Source: Pyrococcus yayanosii CH1
GTDB lineage: Archaea; Methanobacteriota_B; Thermococci; Thermococcales; Thermococcaceae
Assembly (NCBI RefSeq): GCF_000215995.1
Contig: NC_015680.1
Coordinates: 248,001-312,000, forward strand
Direction of reading: 5' to 3'
DNA: 64,000 nt
Shown here piece by piece: positions 12,197-20,590 of this stretch (positions are counted from its first letter, which is position 1; each line of letters begins with the position of its first letter). The translations under genes were made by a program, and so were the position numbers. The notes below the pieces were generated by a model, which was not told where the DNA came from, ran no database searches, and saw only the letters and a program-made list of their open reading frames with translations.

Positions 12197-12271
12197 CCCT
12201 GACCCTCCATGAAGATTGTTACACGTAAACTGACATCGAATTTAGGGGCAAAATCAAAAAGAAAAGAAACA
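12197..12271 (-). terminator. T-rich attenuating terminator candidate between dppA-like and dppB-like genes
   Basis: Read on the minus strand, the 75-base gap starts with TTTCTTTTCTTTTTGATTTTG just after the binding-protein stop. T tracts terminate archaeal RNA polymerase. Partial termination here would make much more binding protein than permease, the ratio usually needed. No separate promoter is obvious. Confidence 0.45.
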
Positions 12272-14392
12272 TCATCCGGAAACTTCGATGTTGACCTCCT
12301 TGAACTTTGTGGCTCCGTAGAGGAATGGTCCAACCCAGTTGTCGGAGTCGAGGTAGTCGGGCACCCATCCCACGACATATACGTCATAGTCACCGTGCGA
12401 AGTCTTCTGGAGGTACACTGGCCACTCGTAGCTCTCCACAGTAACCTGGAATCCGAGCTGGCTCCAGATGTTCTGGAGTAGTGTCATTATTTTCTCACGC
12501 TGGGAGTTGCCGGCGTTGTAGTAGAGCTTGATGGAGTACTTGCTCGGGTCAATGCCAGCCTCCTGGAGAAGCTGCTTGGCCTTCGCGAGGTTGTAGTCGT
12601 ACTTGATTATGCCGTACTCGGTATAGCCGGGCCAAGGCTTGGGTATTGGACCCCAGTTCCTCTCGAGGAGGCCATTGTATACGACGTTGGCTATCTGGTC
12701 ATACGGGATTGCGTAGGCGAGGGCTTGCCTGACCTTGACGTTGTTGAAGGGCTCCCTCTGGGTGTTGAAGACTATGAACGTCAGGATGGGCTGGAGGAGC
12801 TCCGTCTGGACGACGACCTTATAGTTGCCAAGGGTCTTGCCCTTGACATCCTCAATCTTTTCCGTTGGCAGGGCGACGATGTCAACGGTGCCAGTCAGGA
12901 AGAGGTTAACCCTCGAGACAGCGTCGTCGTTGATGATGTAGATGACCCTCTTGTGACCGGGATTTGCGGTGGCGTTCCAGTAGTACGGGTTGTATTCAAG
13001 CACGATGTAGCTGTTCTCCTGGTAGTCCTTGACGTAGAACGGCCCAGTGCCAACGGGCTGCCTGTGCATGAGCTGGTGAGTGGCGTCGTCGGCTCCCTCC
13101 TTGACGTAGTCAGCCCAGGCATCGGGGTTCTTACCGTAGTTACTGGCCTTGAGGGCTTCCTCGTACTTGTCGCCAAGGAGGTACTCCATCGGCACGACGC
13201 TGAGGAACGGATCGGCCACTATGTTCAGTATGGCGGCGTACGGGTGCGGCAGGACGAGCTTGAAGACTCCAGCTGTTTTGCCGCTGTATCCGAAGAACTG
13301 GAGGAGCTCGTCAAGGGACCTTATCTCCTTGGTCTTGCCATTGTACTCGGCAATGAGCGGGTGGTCCTTGAGGTAGTTGTTGAACTCCTCTTCGGTGAGG
13401 GCCTGAGAAGCGGAGACATCCATGAACTCGGCTACCATCCAGCTGACGGAGTGGCCGAGCCTCTGGACGCGCCAGAAGGTGAAGAGCACGTCAACAGCGT
13501 CGATCGGGTAAGTCTTCTCGTTCCATGGGTCGTAGGCGACGACGCCTCCCCTGATGACGAAGTACCATTCGGTGCCCTCCTTGTTGTGAGCCCACGCTAC
13601 CGCTAGGTCGGGGGTGACGTGCTCAGTTTCCTCCTTCCAGTAGGTAACAAGGGTGTCGCCTATCTCGTGCCATATCTCCCATCCGAAGGTCTCATAGGTC
13701 CATGCCGGGTCAAAGCTCTCGGGCCATCCGATGGTGCCTATGACGAGGGTTTCGGCATCGTTCTTGTAGCTCCCAATACCAGTGTCAACCGAAGGGGCGT
13801 TTGGATCCTCCCAGAGGAGGTCGTAGCGCTCGGGTAGGGTTGGGTGGTAGTAGCGCCCCTTGACCCAGTCCCAATAGACACGGAGCTGCCTGTTCTGGCC
13901 GAGGATGACCTCGGGCACGTAGTAGTTGCCGAGAATGTAGAGTGCCTTGAACAGCTCGGTCCTTATCTCGGGCTGGGTCTCTCTCCTAGCGGCTATAACG
14001 AGAGCGTCCACGTGAGTTTCCCTGAAGAAGGCGGGATTAATAGCACCGAATCCCTGGCCCTGCTCCATCAGGGTCTTGACGTCGGGCGTGTTGGCTTCGT
14101 CTACAACATATGTGACCCTTATGACCTTCTTACCGCTCGGTATTGAGACAGTTGGCTCCTCTCCCTTCGGACCTACTACCACTATAGCGGTACCCGTGTC
14201 AATCACGGCAACTTTATCAAGCTCAAGGATGGCCTGAGTTACGCCTTGAGGCTGAGTCTCGGTGGGCCCCGTCTGGGTGGGGCGTGGTGCTGTTGTGGTG
14301 GTACCAGTTTCACCGCCTCCAATACAACCGCTGGCAATTGTTCCGAAAATCAAAACGCTTACTAGCAGAAGGGAAAAGATGGTCCTTTTCAT
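12272..14392 (-). CDS. Oligopeptide-binding lipoprotein of ABC transporter (SBP family 5, apparently permuted)
   Basis: This is the extracytoplasmic peptide receptor. The product has 706 residues. A signal peptide with lipobox ASGC (Cys23) is followed by a Thr/Pro-rich linker (about 28-50). The main SBP_bac_5 domain runs from about 215 (TIGWPESFDPA) to the end. Residues about 115-195 (VDALVIAARRETQ, LGQNRQLRVYWDWVKG) look like the segment that normally ends these proteins, whereas the true C terminus stops at FLYGATKFKEVNIEVSG without it. This suggests a circular permutation. It is the first gene of the operon. A TATA (AAAAATTTATTAG, minus) sits near 14444-14456. Confidence 0.9.
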   Translation of the reverse strand: MKRTIFSLLLVSVLIFGTIASGCIGGGETGTTTTAPRPTQTGPTETQPQGVTQAILELDKVAVIDTGTAIVVVGPKGEEPTVSIPSGKKVIRVTYVVDEANTPDVKTLMEQGQGFGAINPAFFRETHVDALVIAARRETQPEIRTELFKALYILGNYYVPEVILGQNRQLRVYWDWVKGRYYHPTLPERYDLLWEDPNAPSVDTGIGSYKNDAETLVIGTIGWPESFDPAWTYETFGWEIWHEIGDTLVTYWKEETEHVTPDLAVAWAHNKEGTEWYFVIRGGVVAYDPWNEKTYPIDAVDVLFTFWRVQRLGHSVSWMVAEFMDVSASQALTEEEFNNYLKDHPLIAEYNGKTKEIRSLDELLQFFGYSGKTAGVFKLVLPHPYAAILNIVADPFLSVVPMEYLLGDKYEEALKASNYGKNPDAWADYVKEGADDATHQLMHRQPVGTGPFYVKDYQENSYIVLEYNPYYWNATANPGHKRVIYIINDDAVSRVNLFLTGTVDIVALPTEKIEDVKGKTLGNYKVVVQTELLQPILTFIVFNTQREPFNNVKVRQALAYAIPYDQIANVVYNGLLERNWGPIPKPWPGYTEYGIIKYDYNLAKAKQLLQEAGIDPSKYSIKLYYNAGNSQREKIMTLLQNIWSQLGFQVTVESYEWPVYLQKTSHGDYDVYVVGWVPDYLDSDNWVGPFLYGATKFKEVNIEVSG

Positions 14393-14443
14393 ACCGCCAT
14401 CACCTCGGGATTCCTGCAGAAGTATGTTGAAATGCCTGAGCTA

Positions 14444-14456
14444 ATAAATTTTTCGA
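14444..14456 (-). promoter_or_regulatory. TATA box of the oligopeptide transporter operon
   Basis: Minus strand AAAAATTTATTAG is about 50 bases before the ATG at 14392, and CCGAGGTGATGGCGGT precedes that ATG. The rest of the 222-base gap (14393-14614) is AT-rich with no recognisable gene. Confidence 0.55.
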
Positions 14457-14614
14457 CCTTAGGCATGCCCTTACACCAGATTGAGAGAATTGTCGATCAT
14501 TCATCTGAGCATGTGTAATGCCAATATGGAAAAATATAACAAAAAGTTCCGACAAAGATGGACAGTGTACGATTTTACATCCTATCCGAGGCCTTCTCTG
14601 ACCAAACTGGTACA

Positions 14615-15343
<729 letters not shown>

Positions 15344-15371
15344 TCAAGAAGAGGATTATTAAGGATTGAGG

Positions 15372-15458
15372 TGGCGCCGGGGCGGGGATTTGAACCCCGG
15401 TGGGCGAACGCCCACGGGCTCTCCAGGCCCGCGCCTTCCCTGGCTAGGCTACCCCGGC
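15372..15458 (-). tRNA. tRNA-Ser (GGA)
   Basis: On the minus strand, acceptor GCCGGGG pairs with CCCCGGC, the anticodon stem CGGGC/GCCCG holds loop CTGGAGA (anticodon GGA), and a long variable arm TGGGCGTTCGCCCA marks a class II tRNA. The T arm is CGGGGTTCAAATCCCCG, the discriminator base is G and CCA is encoded. It lies just downstream of the S10 gene on the same strand. Confidence 0.95.
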
Positions 15459-15470
15459 GCATAAAAGTGT

Positions 15471-15779
15471 TCAGGAGATAAGCTCAATTTCGATTGTGAC
15501 ATCTTCAGGAACGCGGATGCGCATAATCTGGCGCATAGCCCTCTCATCGGCCTCGATGTCAATAAGCCTCTTGTGGATGCGGAGCTCCCAGCGGTCGAAC
15601 GTGGCACTTCCTTCTCCGTCAGGGCTCTTCCTGGTGGTGATCCTAATCCTCTTCGTCGGGAGCGGTATGGGGCCGCTCATCCTAACACCTGTCCTCTCGG
15701 CTATCTGCCTGATCTGGTTGGCGACCTCGTCGAGGGAGCGAACATTAGTGCTGGCAAGCTTGATCCTTGCCTTCTGCAT
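15471..15779 (-). CDS. rps10: 30S ribosomal protein S10
   Basis: S10 is a head protein of the small subunit. The product has 102 residues, which is standard. Conserved segments are VDEV-like [10 protein letters not shown], the loop region [22 protein letters not shown] and the C-terminal [12 protein letters not shown]. It follows the EF-1alpha gene by 36 bases, an arrangement kept in many Euryarchaeota, and is followed by tRNA-Ser. Confidence 0.97.
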   Translation of the reverse strand: MQKARIKLASTNVRSLDEVANQIRQIAERTGVRMSGPIPLPTKRIRITTRKSPDGEGSATFDRWELRIHKRLIDIEADERAMRQIMRIRVPEDVTIEIELIS

Positions 15780-15815
15780 TTCAGCCCCTCCTAAAAAGTT
15801 AAGGAAGAAAGGGCC

Positions 15816-17102
15816 TCACTCGGCCTTCTGGATGGACATGACCATACCGGCGGCGACGGTCATGCCCATGTCACGGATGGCGAACCTACCGAGCTGCGGT
15901 ATCTCCTTGACGGGCTCGAGGACGATGGGCTTCATGGGCCTAAGGATGACGATGGCGGAGTCACCGGTCTTGATGAACTGCGGGTTCTCCTCAACGATGT
16001 TTCCAGTCCTCGGGTCGAGCTTAGCCAGGAGTTGCTCGAACCTGACGGGAACCTGGGCGGTGTGGGCGTGGAGGACTGGGCTGTAGCCGACGGTGATAGC
16101 TGTTGGGTGGTTGAGGACTATGATCTGGGCCTTGAAGGTGTCCTTGGTCCTGACGACGGATGGAGGCTTGTCGGTGTGGCCAGCAACGTCACCTCTCTTG
16201 ATGTCGTTCTTGCTGACACCACGGACGTTGAATCCGATGTTGTCACCAGGAAGGGCCTCCTGGAGGGGCTCGTGGTGCATCTCAATGCTCTTGACTTCAC
16301 CCTGGATCGGCTTGTGGAAGATGGTGCTGGCCGGCTCGAAGATAACTACATCACCGACCTTCAGCTTACCGGTCTCGACCCTACCAACGGGAACGGTACC
16401 GACGCCCTTGATGGAGTAGACGTCCTGGATTGGTATCCTGAGAGGCTTGTCGACCGGCTTTGGCGGCTCTGGTATCTGGTCGAGGGCCTCGATGAGGATT
16501 GGGCCATTGTACCAGGGCATCTTGTCGCTCCTCTTGACGACGTTGTCACCGTTCCAAGCGCTTATCGGAATGATCGGGAAGTCCTTGTAGCCGAGCATCT
16601 TAAGGAGCTTCTCGACCTGGGCCTTGACCTTCTCGTAGACCTTCTGGTCGTAGTTGACCATGTCCATCTTGTTGATGGCGACGATGATGTGGTTGATACC
16701 GAGGGTTCTCGCAAGGAAGGCGTGCTCCTTGGTCTGGGGCATGACACCGTCGGTGGCAGCAACTACGAGAACTGCCGCGTCAGCCTGGCTGGCACCGGTG
16801 ATCATGTTCTTAACGAAGTCTCTATGTCCGGGAGCGTCGATGATGGTGATGTACCTGTGCGGGGTCTCGAACTTGGTGTGGGCGACGTCGATGGTGATAC
16901 CCCTCTCCCTCTCCTCCTTGAGCCTGTCCATGACCCAGGCGAACTTGAAGGACTTACCCTTCTCACCCATCTCCTCGAACTTCTTGATGATGGTCTCTGG
17001 TATGTTGCCGGTGTCGTAGAGCAGCCTTCCGATGGTGGTGCTCTTTCCGTGGTCGACGTGGCCAATAAAGACTATGTTAACGTGCGGCTTCTCCTTCGGC
17101 AT
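15816..17102 (-). CDS. tuf: Translation elongation factor 1-alpha
   Basis: This GTPase delivers aminoacyl-tRNA to the ribosome and, in archaea, also carries aRF1 and Pelota. The product has 428 residues. G1 is [10 protein letters not shown]3 DAPGHRDF, G4 NKMD and G5 SAWNGDN, followed by two beta-barrel domains. Codon use is strongly biased to preferred codons, as expected for a highly expressed gene. The promoter is at 17146-17160. Confidence 0.98.
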   Translation of the reverse strand: MPKEKPHVNIVFIGHVDHGKSTTIGRLLYDTGNIPETIIKKFEEMGEKGKSFKFAWVMDRLKEERERGITIDVAHTKFETPHRYITIIDAPGHRDFVKNMITGASQADAAVLVVAATDGVMPQTKEHAFLARTLGINHIIVAINKMDMVNYDQKVYEKVKAQVEKLLKMLGYKDFPIIPISAWNGDNVVKRSDKMPWYNGPILIEALDQIPEPPKPVDKPLRIPIQDVYSIKGVGTVPVGRVETGKLKVGDVVIFEPASTIFHKPIQGEVKSIEMHHEPLQEALPGDNIGFNVRGVSKNDIKRGDVAGHTDKPPSVVRTKDTFKAQIIVLNHPTAITVGYSPVLHAHTAQVPVRFEQLLAKLDPRTGNIVEENPQFIKTGDSAIVILRPMKPIVLEPVKEIPQLGRFAIRDMGMTVAAGMVMSIQKAE

Positions 17103-17145
17103 CTTTAATCACCCCCAAACTTCTGCCTAACCCTACTTTTGAGCG

Positions 17146-17160
17146 GGCTTTTTAAAGGTT
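17146..17160 (-). promoter_or_regulatory. BRE/TATA promoter of EF-1alpha-S10
   Basis: Minus strand AACCTTTAAAAAGCC, preceded by GCGA, is a strong archaeal promoter core. The predicted start near 17127 leaves a leader of about 25 bases with GGGGGTGATTAAAG just before the ATG. Confidence 0.65.
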
Positions 17161-17336
17161 TCGCACCTCGGCCCCCTCGGCGGGAAACCCGCCGTAACGA
17201 GAGGGCCTCATTAGCCTCGGGGAAAGTTCAGGTGTGGGTTTAAAAAATTAACTGAAGCTCGGCGGTGACCACTTTCATCATAATTCAGTCAAGACCGATT
17301 TCCTCATCGCGAGGACCGCTTTGGAGTTGGGGATTA
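17161..17336. other. Intergenic DNA with a GC-rich inverted-repeat element
   Basis: The gap lies between divergent EF-1alpha and lipoate ligase promoters. At 17171-17208 the sequence folds into a stem: ggcccc-ctcg pairs with cgag-agggcc, with an inner GGCGGG-aaa-CCCGCC hairpin (17180-17194). It lies upstream of the EF-1alpha promoter core, and another TATA-like tract (ttaaaaaatta) is near 17239-17249. No open frame or known RNA family is recognised. Confidence 0.4.
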
Positions 17337-17376
17337 GGATTATAAAGATAAGGTCGGGAAAGTTGGGGGTGATGTT

Positions 17377-18126
17377 ATGAGGTTTGTCCCCCTCATAGTC
17401 GCCCGACCTGAGGTCCAGATGGCGATAGATGAGGCGATATTTAGGGCTAGAATTGAGGGGAAGGTGCCCGACACGGTGAGGCTCTACGTTTTTAAGCCGA
17501 GCTCCGTGACAATTGGCCGGTTCCAGAGTATTAGGCATGATGTTGACATCGAGAGGGCCCGGGATCTGGGAATCCCGGTGGTCAGAAGAATAACTGGCGG
17601 TGGAAGCGTCTTTCACGACGAATATGGCGAGATAACGTATTCTGTCATCATCGGAGAGGACTATCACCCGTCCTTGAGAAACGTTCAAGAGAGTTACAGG
17701 TATTTGGCAGGCCCCCTAATCGATGCACTCAAGGAGCTAGGCCTAAACGCTGAGTTTTCGGGTCTTAACGATGTAGTAGTTAGGGGTAAGAAGATAAGTG
17801 GCTCGGCTCAAACGAGGGCCAAGGGAGTTATCCTTCAGCACGGCACCTTCATGTACGCGACGAGGCTTGATGTTCTCGCATCGGTTCTAAAAGTATCGAG
17901 GGAGAAGCTGAAGGACAAGGGTGTCTCCAGCATATACGAGAGGGTGACAACCCTTGAAAGGGAAGGGGTGAGGTTATCGAGAAGCGAGGCCTACGAGTTG
18001 CTAAAGGAAAGCTTCTTCAGGGCGTTCCCCCTTGAAGAGGCTCCCCTGACGGACTACGAGCTCGAACTCGCCGAAAGGCTCGTGGAGGAGAGATATGGGA
18101 ACCCGAATTGGAACCTCTCTAAGTAG
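17377..18126 (+). CDS. lplA: Lipoate-protein ligase A, catalytic (large) domain
   Basis: This domain activates lipoate and transfers it to lipoyl domains such as GcvH. The product has 249 residues. It shows the BPL/LplA fold signatures RRITGGGSVFHDEYGEI (about 70-86), the catalytic-lysine region GKKISGSAQTRAKG (about 127-140) and LQHGTF. The C-terminal adenylation-assisting domain found in bacterial LplA is missing; a separate gene at 52489-52773 encodes it. GGGGGTGAT is 4 bases before the ATG. The TATA is near 17340-17347. It overlaps the convergent CDF gene by 8 bases. Confidence 0.92.
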   Translation: MRFVPLIVARPEVQMAIDEAIFRARIEGKVPDTVRLYVFKPSSVTIGRFQSIRHDVDIERARDLGIPVVRRITGGGSVFHDEYGEITYSVIIGEDYHPSLRNVQESYRYLAGPLIDALKELGLNAEFSGLNDVVVRGKKISGSAQTRAKGVILQHGTFMYATRLDVLASVLKVSREKLKDKGVSSIYERVTTLEREGVRLSRSEAYELLKESFFRAFPLEEAPLTDYELELAERLVEERYGNPNWNLSK

Positions 18127-18979
18127 TAACACCTTTGATGTCTACGTGAACAAATGCAACTTCAACCTCGGGCAGCCTCTCAATTTTCTTTTTAACCTCT
18201 TCGCTTATGTCGTGGGCTTCCTTGAGGGTCATCATGGGCGGAACCTCTATGTGGAGCTCGACATGAAGTCTGCTTCCCACGTAGTGGGCTCTCAAATCGT
18301 GGACGCCGAGAACGTTGGGAACGCTGAGTGCTGCCTCCTCAATCTTCTTGCACACTTCTAAGGGAGGAGCCTTTCCGGTCAGGTAGTGGACGTTTTCAAG
18401 GATGATCTCGATGGCGACCTTGGCTATGAAAAGACTAACTATTACACCTGCAACTCCGTCACCCCATGCCATACCACCCTTTTCGAGGATAAGGCCAATG
18501 AGAACTGCCACGGTGCTCAGGACGTCGCTCCTGTGGTGGTAGGCATCGGCTATGAGGATGCTGTTGTTGAGCCTTTTGCCAACGGCCAGAGTGTACTGGG
18601 TCATGGCCTCCTTGAGGAGTATTGATATCAGGGCCACTCCTATCATCACGGGCGTAACCTCTATGGGGACGCCTCTTATAATCCTTTCAAGAGAGTCTCT
18701 GCCTATCTCGTAGGCCGCGAGGAGGAGCAGTTCTCCCATAAAGAAAGCGAAGAGTGGTTCAAACCTAGAATGGCCAAAGGGATGGGTGCTGTCGGGGGGC
18801 TTCTTCGATATCCTTATGCCGACGAACCCTATAACGCTGGTAACAAGATCGCTGAGGGAGTGGATTCCATCGGATATGAGGGCTATGCTCGAGCTTATAA
18901 TGCCAACGGCTATTTTCAGGGCCGCGAGCAGGAGGTTACCAACTATGCTCACGGCAATTGGCTTGTAGGCTTCCTCCAT
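18119..18979 (-). CDS. Cation diffusion facilitator family transporter
   Basis: This is a proton-coupled exporter of Zn2+, Fe2+ or similar ions. The product has 286 residues. About five to six membrane helices occupy 1-200; the metal site motifs are SDGIHSLSDL (about 33-42) and ADAYHHRSDV (about 144-153), each with the HxxxD spacing. A cytoplasmic domain (about 205-286, VLGVHDLRAHYVGSRLHVEL) follows. The ATG at 18979 has GGGGTGAT 4 bases upstream, directly after a box C/D sRNA on the same strand. Metal specificity cannot be told. Confidence 0.92.
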   Translation of the reverse strand: MEEAYKPIAVSIVGNLLLAALKIAVGIISSSIALISDGIHSLSDLVTSVIGFVGIRISKKPPDSTHPFGHSRFEPLFAFFMGELLLLAAYEIGRDSLERIIRGVPIEVTPVMIGVALISILLKEAMTQYTLAVGKRLNNSILIADAYHHRSDVLSTVAVLIGLILEKGGMAWGDGVAGVIVSLFIAKVAIEIILENVHYLTGKAPPLEVCKKIEEAALSVPNVLGVHDLRAHYVGSRLHVELHIEVPPMMTLKEAHDISEEVKKKIERLPEVEVAFVHVDIKGVTT

Positions 18980-18986
18980 CCTATCA

Positions 18987-19046
18987 CCCCGGTCAGTCCG
19001 TCACTCCCTCATCACACCTCAGTTAAGGCTGAACTCATCATCCCGT
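18987..19046 (-). ncRNA. Box C/D sRNA (rRNA/tRNA 2'-O-methylation guide)
   Basis: On the minus strand, every element of an archaeal C/D guide RNA is in order. Box C is ATGATGA (19041-19035), guide 1 is GTTCAGCCTTAA (19034-19023) and D' is CTGA (19022-19019). After a 3-base spacer come C' GTGATGA (19015-19009), guide 2 GGGAGTGACGGA (19008-18997) and D CTGA (18996-18993). CGGG and CC flank the ends. A TATA box (CCTTTTAATGG, 19073-19063) lies about 25 bases upstream. The 3' end abuts the ribosome-binding site of the CDF gene, so the sRNA may be processed from that transcript. Targets were not identified. Boundaries are approximate. Confidence 0.85.
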
Positions 19047-19061
19047 TCTTCCTGCCCCGTA

Positions 19062-19073
19062 CCCATTAAAAGG
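19062..19073 (-). promoter_or_regulatory. TATA box for the C/D sRNA and CDF transporter
   Basis: Minus strand CCTTTTAATGGG is centred about 25 bases before the predicted 5' end of the sRNA (about 19045). It is the only promoter-like element before the CDF gene. Confidence 0.6.
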
Positions 19074-19077
19074 TTTT

Positions 19078-19133
19078 GGCTCAGAGATCACCTCTGTCCT
19101 CATCAATCGGGTCGCCCATCATTCATCATCGCC
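19078..19133 (-). ncRNA. Second, weaker box C/D sRNA candidate
   Basis: On the minus strand, GGC starts a stem closed by GCC. Between them are C ATGATGA (19129-19123), a 12-base guide, D' CCGA (19110-19107), C' TTGATGA (19106-19100), a 15-base guide, and D CTGA (19084-19081). D' and C' each deviate by one base and guide 2 is long. No clear TATA is seen in front. The 5' part overlaps the decayed end of sfsA. It could be chance. Confidence 0.35.
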
Positions 19134-19715
19134 CAATATCATTTCGAGCTCGCCATCGATCGATGTGCATGCCGAATGCCATAATCTCAACGCCCGCTTC
19201 GGAGGCATCCTTTAAAAGTCTCGCCATCTCAGGGTCGGCGGAGGAGTTGGGCTTGAAAGCTCTAACGTTGGGCAGGGCCGCGATGAAGACTATGGCGGCG
19301 TTCTTTCCAGCTCTCTTGAGAGCTATCAACTCCTTTACGTGCTTCCTCCCTCTCGCGGAAGGGCGGTCCGGGTAAGAGGCGTAGCCGTCAAGCCTCAACA
19401 CGGCACTCACCTCTCTCCTTACCAGGGAGCGTCCCCTAAAGACGAGGCCCAGCTCGAGGGCCTTCTCGAAGGCCCTTGCCTGTGTTCTCGTGTCCACTAT
19501 TGCGTATCCTCCTTCATCTGCTAAAGGCTACCAAAACGAAGTCAGTCTTACCTCCCTTCTTTGGAATGCAGAGGGCTTTCCTTCCCGGAATGAGGAGCCC
19601 TTCCAACCTGCCGGCGTTGGCCAGAGGGGCCTCCTTCAAACTCTACAAGGGCCACGAAGCGGTTCACCCTTTCGAGGAAGCGGCACTCAACAAGGGGAAG
19701 TTCAAGGAGCTTCAT
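19119..19715 (-). pseudogene. sfsA: sfsA remnant (sugar fermentation stimulation protein A)
   Basis: From the ATG at 19715 the frame reads MKLLELPLVECRFLERVNRF, a normal SfsA start. The sequence continues only after a frame change near 19622-19632 (LANAGRLEGLLIPGRK). It changes frame again near 19517, where an in-frame TGA follows AFSR, giving YAIVDTRTQARAFEKALE. Near 19408-19412, LVRREV is joined directly to SAVLRLDGY, so roughly 25 residues with the conserved RFDF-LEVK core seem lost. Near 19153-19163 a CGAT tandem duplication shifts the end; removing it restores MHIDGELEMILGDDE-stop at 19119. SfsA is a putative nuclease-fold DNA-binding protein. A TATA (GATTTATTAAC) is near 19737-19747. 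Confidence 0.88.
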
Positions 19716-19764
19716 GCTTGTGCCTTCAAGCGAGAGTTAATAAATCTCCCGCCCAACATCCTCC

Positions 19765-20190
19765 ATGCGCCTGCGGATACCAGCGGAGCTCTTAGAGGAA
19801 ATTGTCAGTGCGGCCTCAGAGAGTAATGTCGAGGTCTGCGGCTTCCTATTCGGCGAAAGGAGAGGTGATGAGTGGGTCGTTAGGAAGGTTACGTTCGTCA
19901 AAAACAGGCTGAACTCTCCCACGGCCTTCGAGATGGAACCTGAGGATATGGTGAAGGCGCTGGATGATGCTGAAAAAGAAAACCTTGAAGTCGTTGGAAT
20001 CTTTCATTCCCACGTTAGCTGTCCGCCGAGACCAAGCTCAAAAGACGTCAAAGGTATGACACTCTGGCCGGTGCCTTGGCTCATCGTCACAGGCCATAAA
20101 GTGGCTGCCTTTATGTTGGAGAAAGGAAAGCCAAAGGAAATAGAATTGAAGATAATCAGCAGATGTCAGTCCAGCCGAACTCTTCCCTGA
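19765..20190 (+). CDS. JAMM/MPN domain metalloprotease
   Basis: This is a zinc isopeptidase-type protein of 141 residues. Archaeal relatives (JAMM1) remove SAMP ubiquitin-like modifiers from proteins. The JAMM motif is complete: a Glu in EVCGFLFGE (about 23), HSH (about 80-82), and S-x2-D in RPSSKD ten residues on. The TATA (TTAATAAATC, 19738-19747) is about 20-25 bases before the ATG and no ribosome-binding site is seen, so the mRNA is probably leaderless. The last 35 bases overlap the convergent small gene, so the final residues (about RCQSSRTLP) may be recent read-through. Confidence 0.85.
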   Translation: MRLRIPAELLEEIVSAASESNVEVCGFLFGERRGDEWVVRKVTFVKNRLNSPTAFEMEPEDMVKALDDAEKENLEVVGIFHSHVSCPPRPSSKDVKGMTLWPVPWLIVTGHKVAAFMLEKGKPKEIELKIISRCQSSRTLP

Positions 20191-20395
20191 CGATCTTGAT
20201 GAGCTCCTTGAGCTCATCCTTCTTAATGTTGACGGTACTGGTAGCCCCAACGAGCGCGATTATCCCGTGAATTTCCTCCTGGATCTGAATGACGTCATCG
20301 GCAACCTTGGTAACCTTAAGTTCTCTCCTGGCAACTTCATCTTCGCTTATCTTGAACCTGTCCTCCCCTATCTTGTAGTGACGGATCTCTGTCAT
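20156..20395 (-). CDS. Conserved hypothetical protein, 79 residues
   Basis: The product starts MTEIRHYKIGEDRFKISEDEVARREL and ends WTDIC. Segments KVTKVADDVIQIQEEIHGIIALVG and STVNIKKDELKELIKIVRE suggest a small alpha/beta or beta-rich fold. I do not recognise a family. The ATG at 20395 has GGTGA 6 bases upstream. It overlaps the end of the JAMM gene by 35 bases tail to tail. Confidence 0.7.
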   Translation of the reverse strand: MTEIRHYKIGEDRFKISEDEVARRELKVTKVADDVIQIQEEIHGIIALVGATSTVNIKKDELKELIKIVREEFGWTDIC

Positions 20396-20510
20396 GGCAT
20401 TCACCATGTAAAATTTAGCTACCTCTGCTAATAAACTTTTCCAGGTGGCTGTTAAAGAGCCCCCAACCGTAACTTTTATAAACTCCTCTCCCACCCATTC
20501 TGTTGGGCGA

Positions 20511-20586
20511 GCCGCCGTAGCTTAGCTGGTGGAGCGCCGGACTGTTAATCCGGCGGTCCCCGGTTCGAATCCGGGCGGCGGCGCCA
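20511..20586 (+). tRNA. tRNA-Asn (GUU)
   Basis: Acceptor GCCGCCG pairs with CGGCGGC. The anticodon stem CCGGA/TCCGG holds loop CTGTTAA with anticodon GTT. The T arm is CCCGGTTCGAATCCGGG, the discriminator is G, and CCA is encoded. The TATA cttttataaa at 20473-20482 is about 33 bases upstream and probably also serves the next tRNA, 4 bases downstream. Confidence 0.96.
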
Positions 20587-20590
20587 GAGG

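Noticed and set aside
12725-13606. 293-codon plus-strand frame opposite the peptide-binding protein
   Set aside because: Antisense shadow; no start signal and no recognisable domain.
16032-17108. 358-codon plus-strand frame opposite EF-1alpha
   Set aside because: Produced by codon bias of the highly expressed EF-1alpha gene; the protein is nearly all Val, Asp, Gly and Leu.
17240-17290. Half of a C/D box RNA (ATGATGA ... CCGA) on the minus strand
   Set aside because: No C' box and no D box at the right distance, so it fails the architecture seen at 18987 and 47417.
19476-19826. Plus-strand frames across the sfsA remnant
   Set aside because: They are the complement of recognisable SfsA fragments and run into the JAMM gene in another frame.
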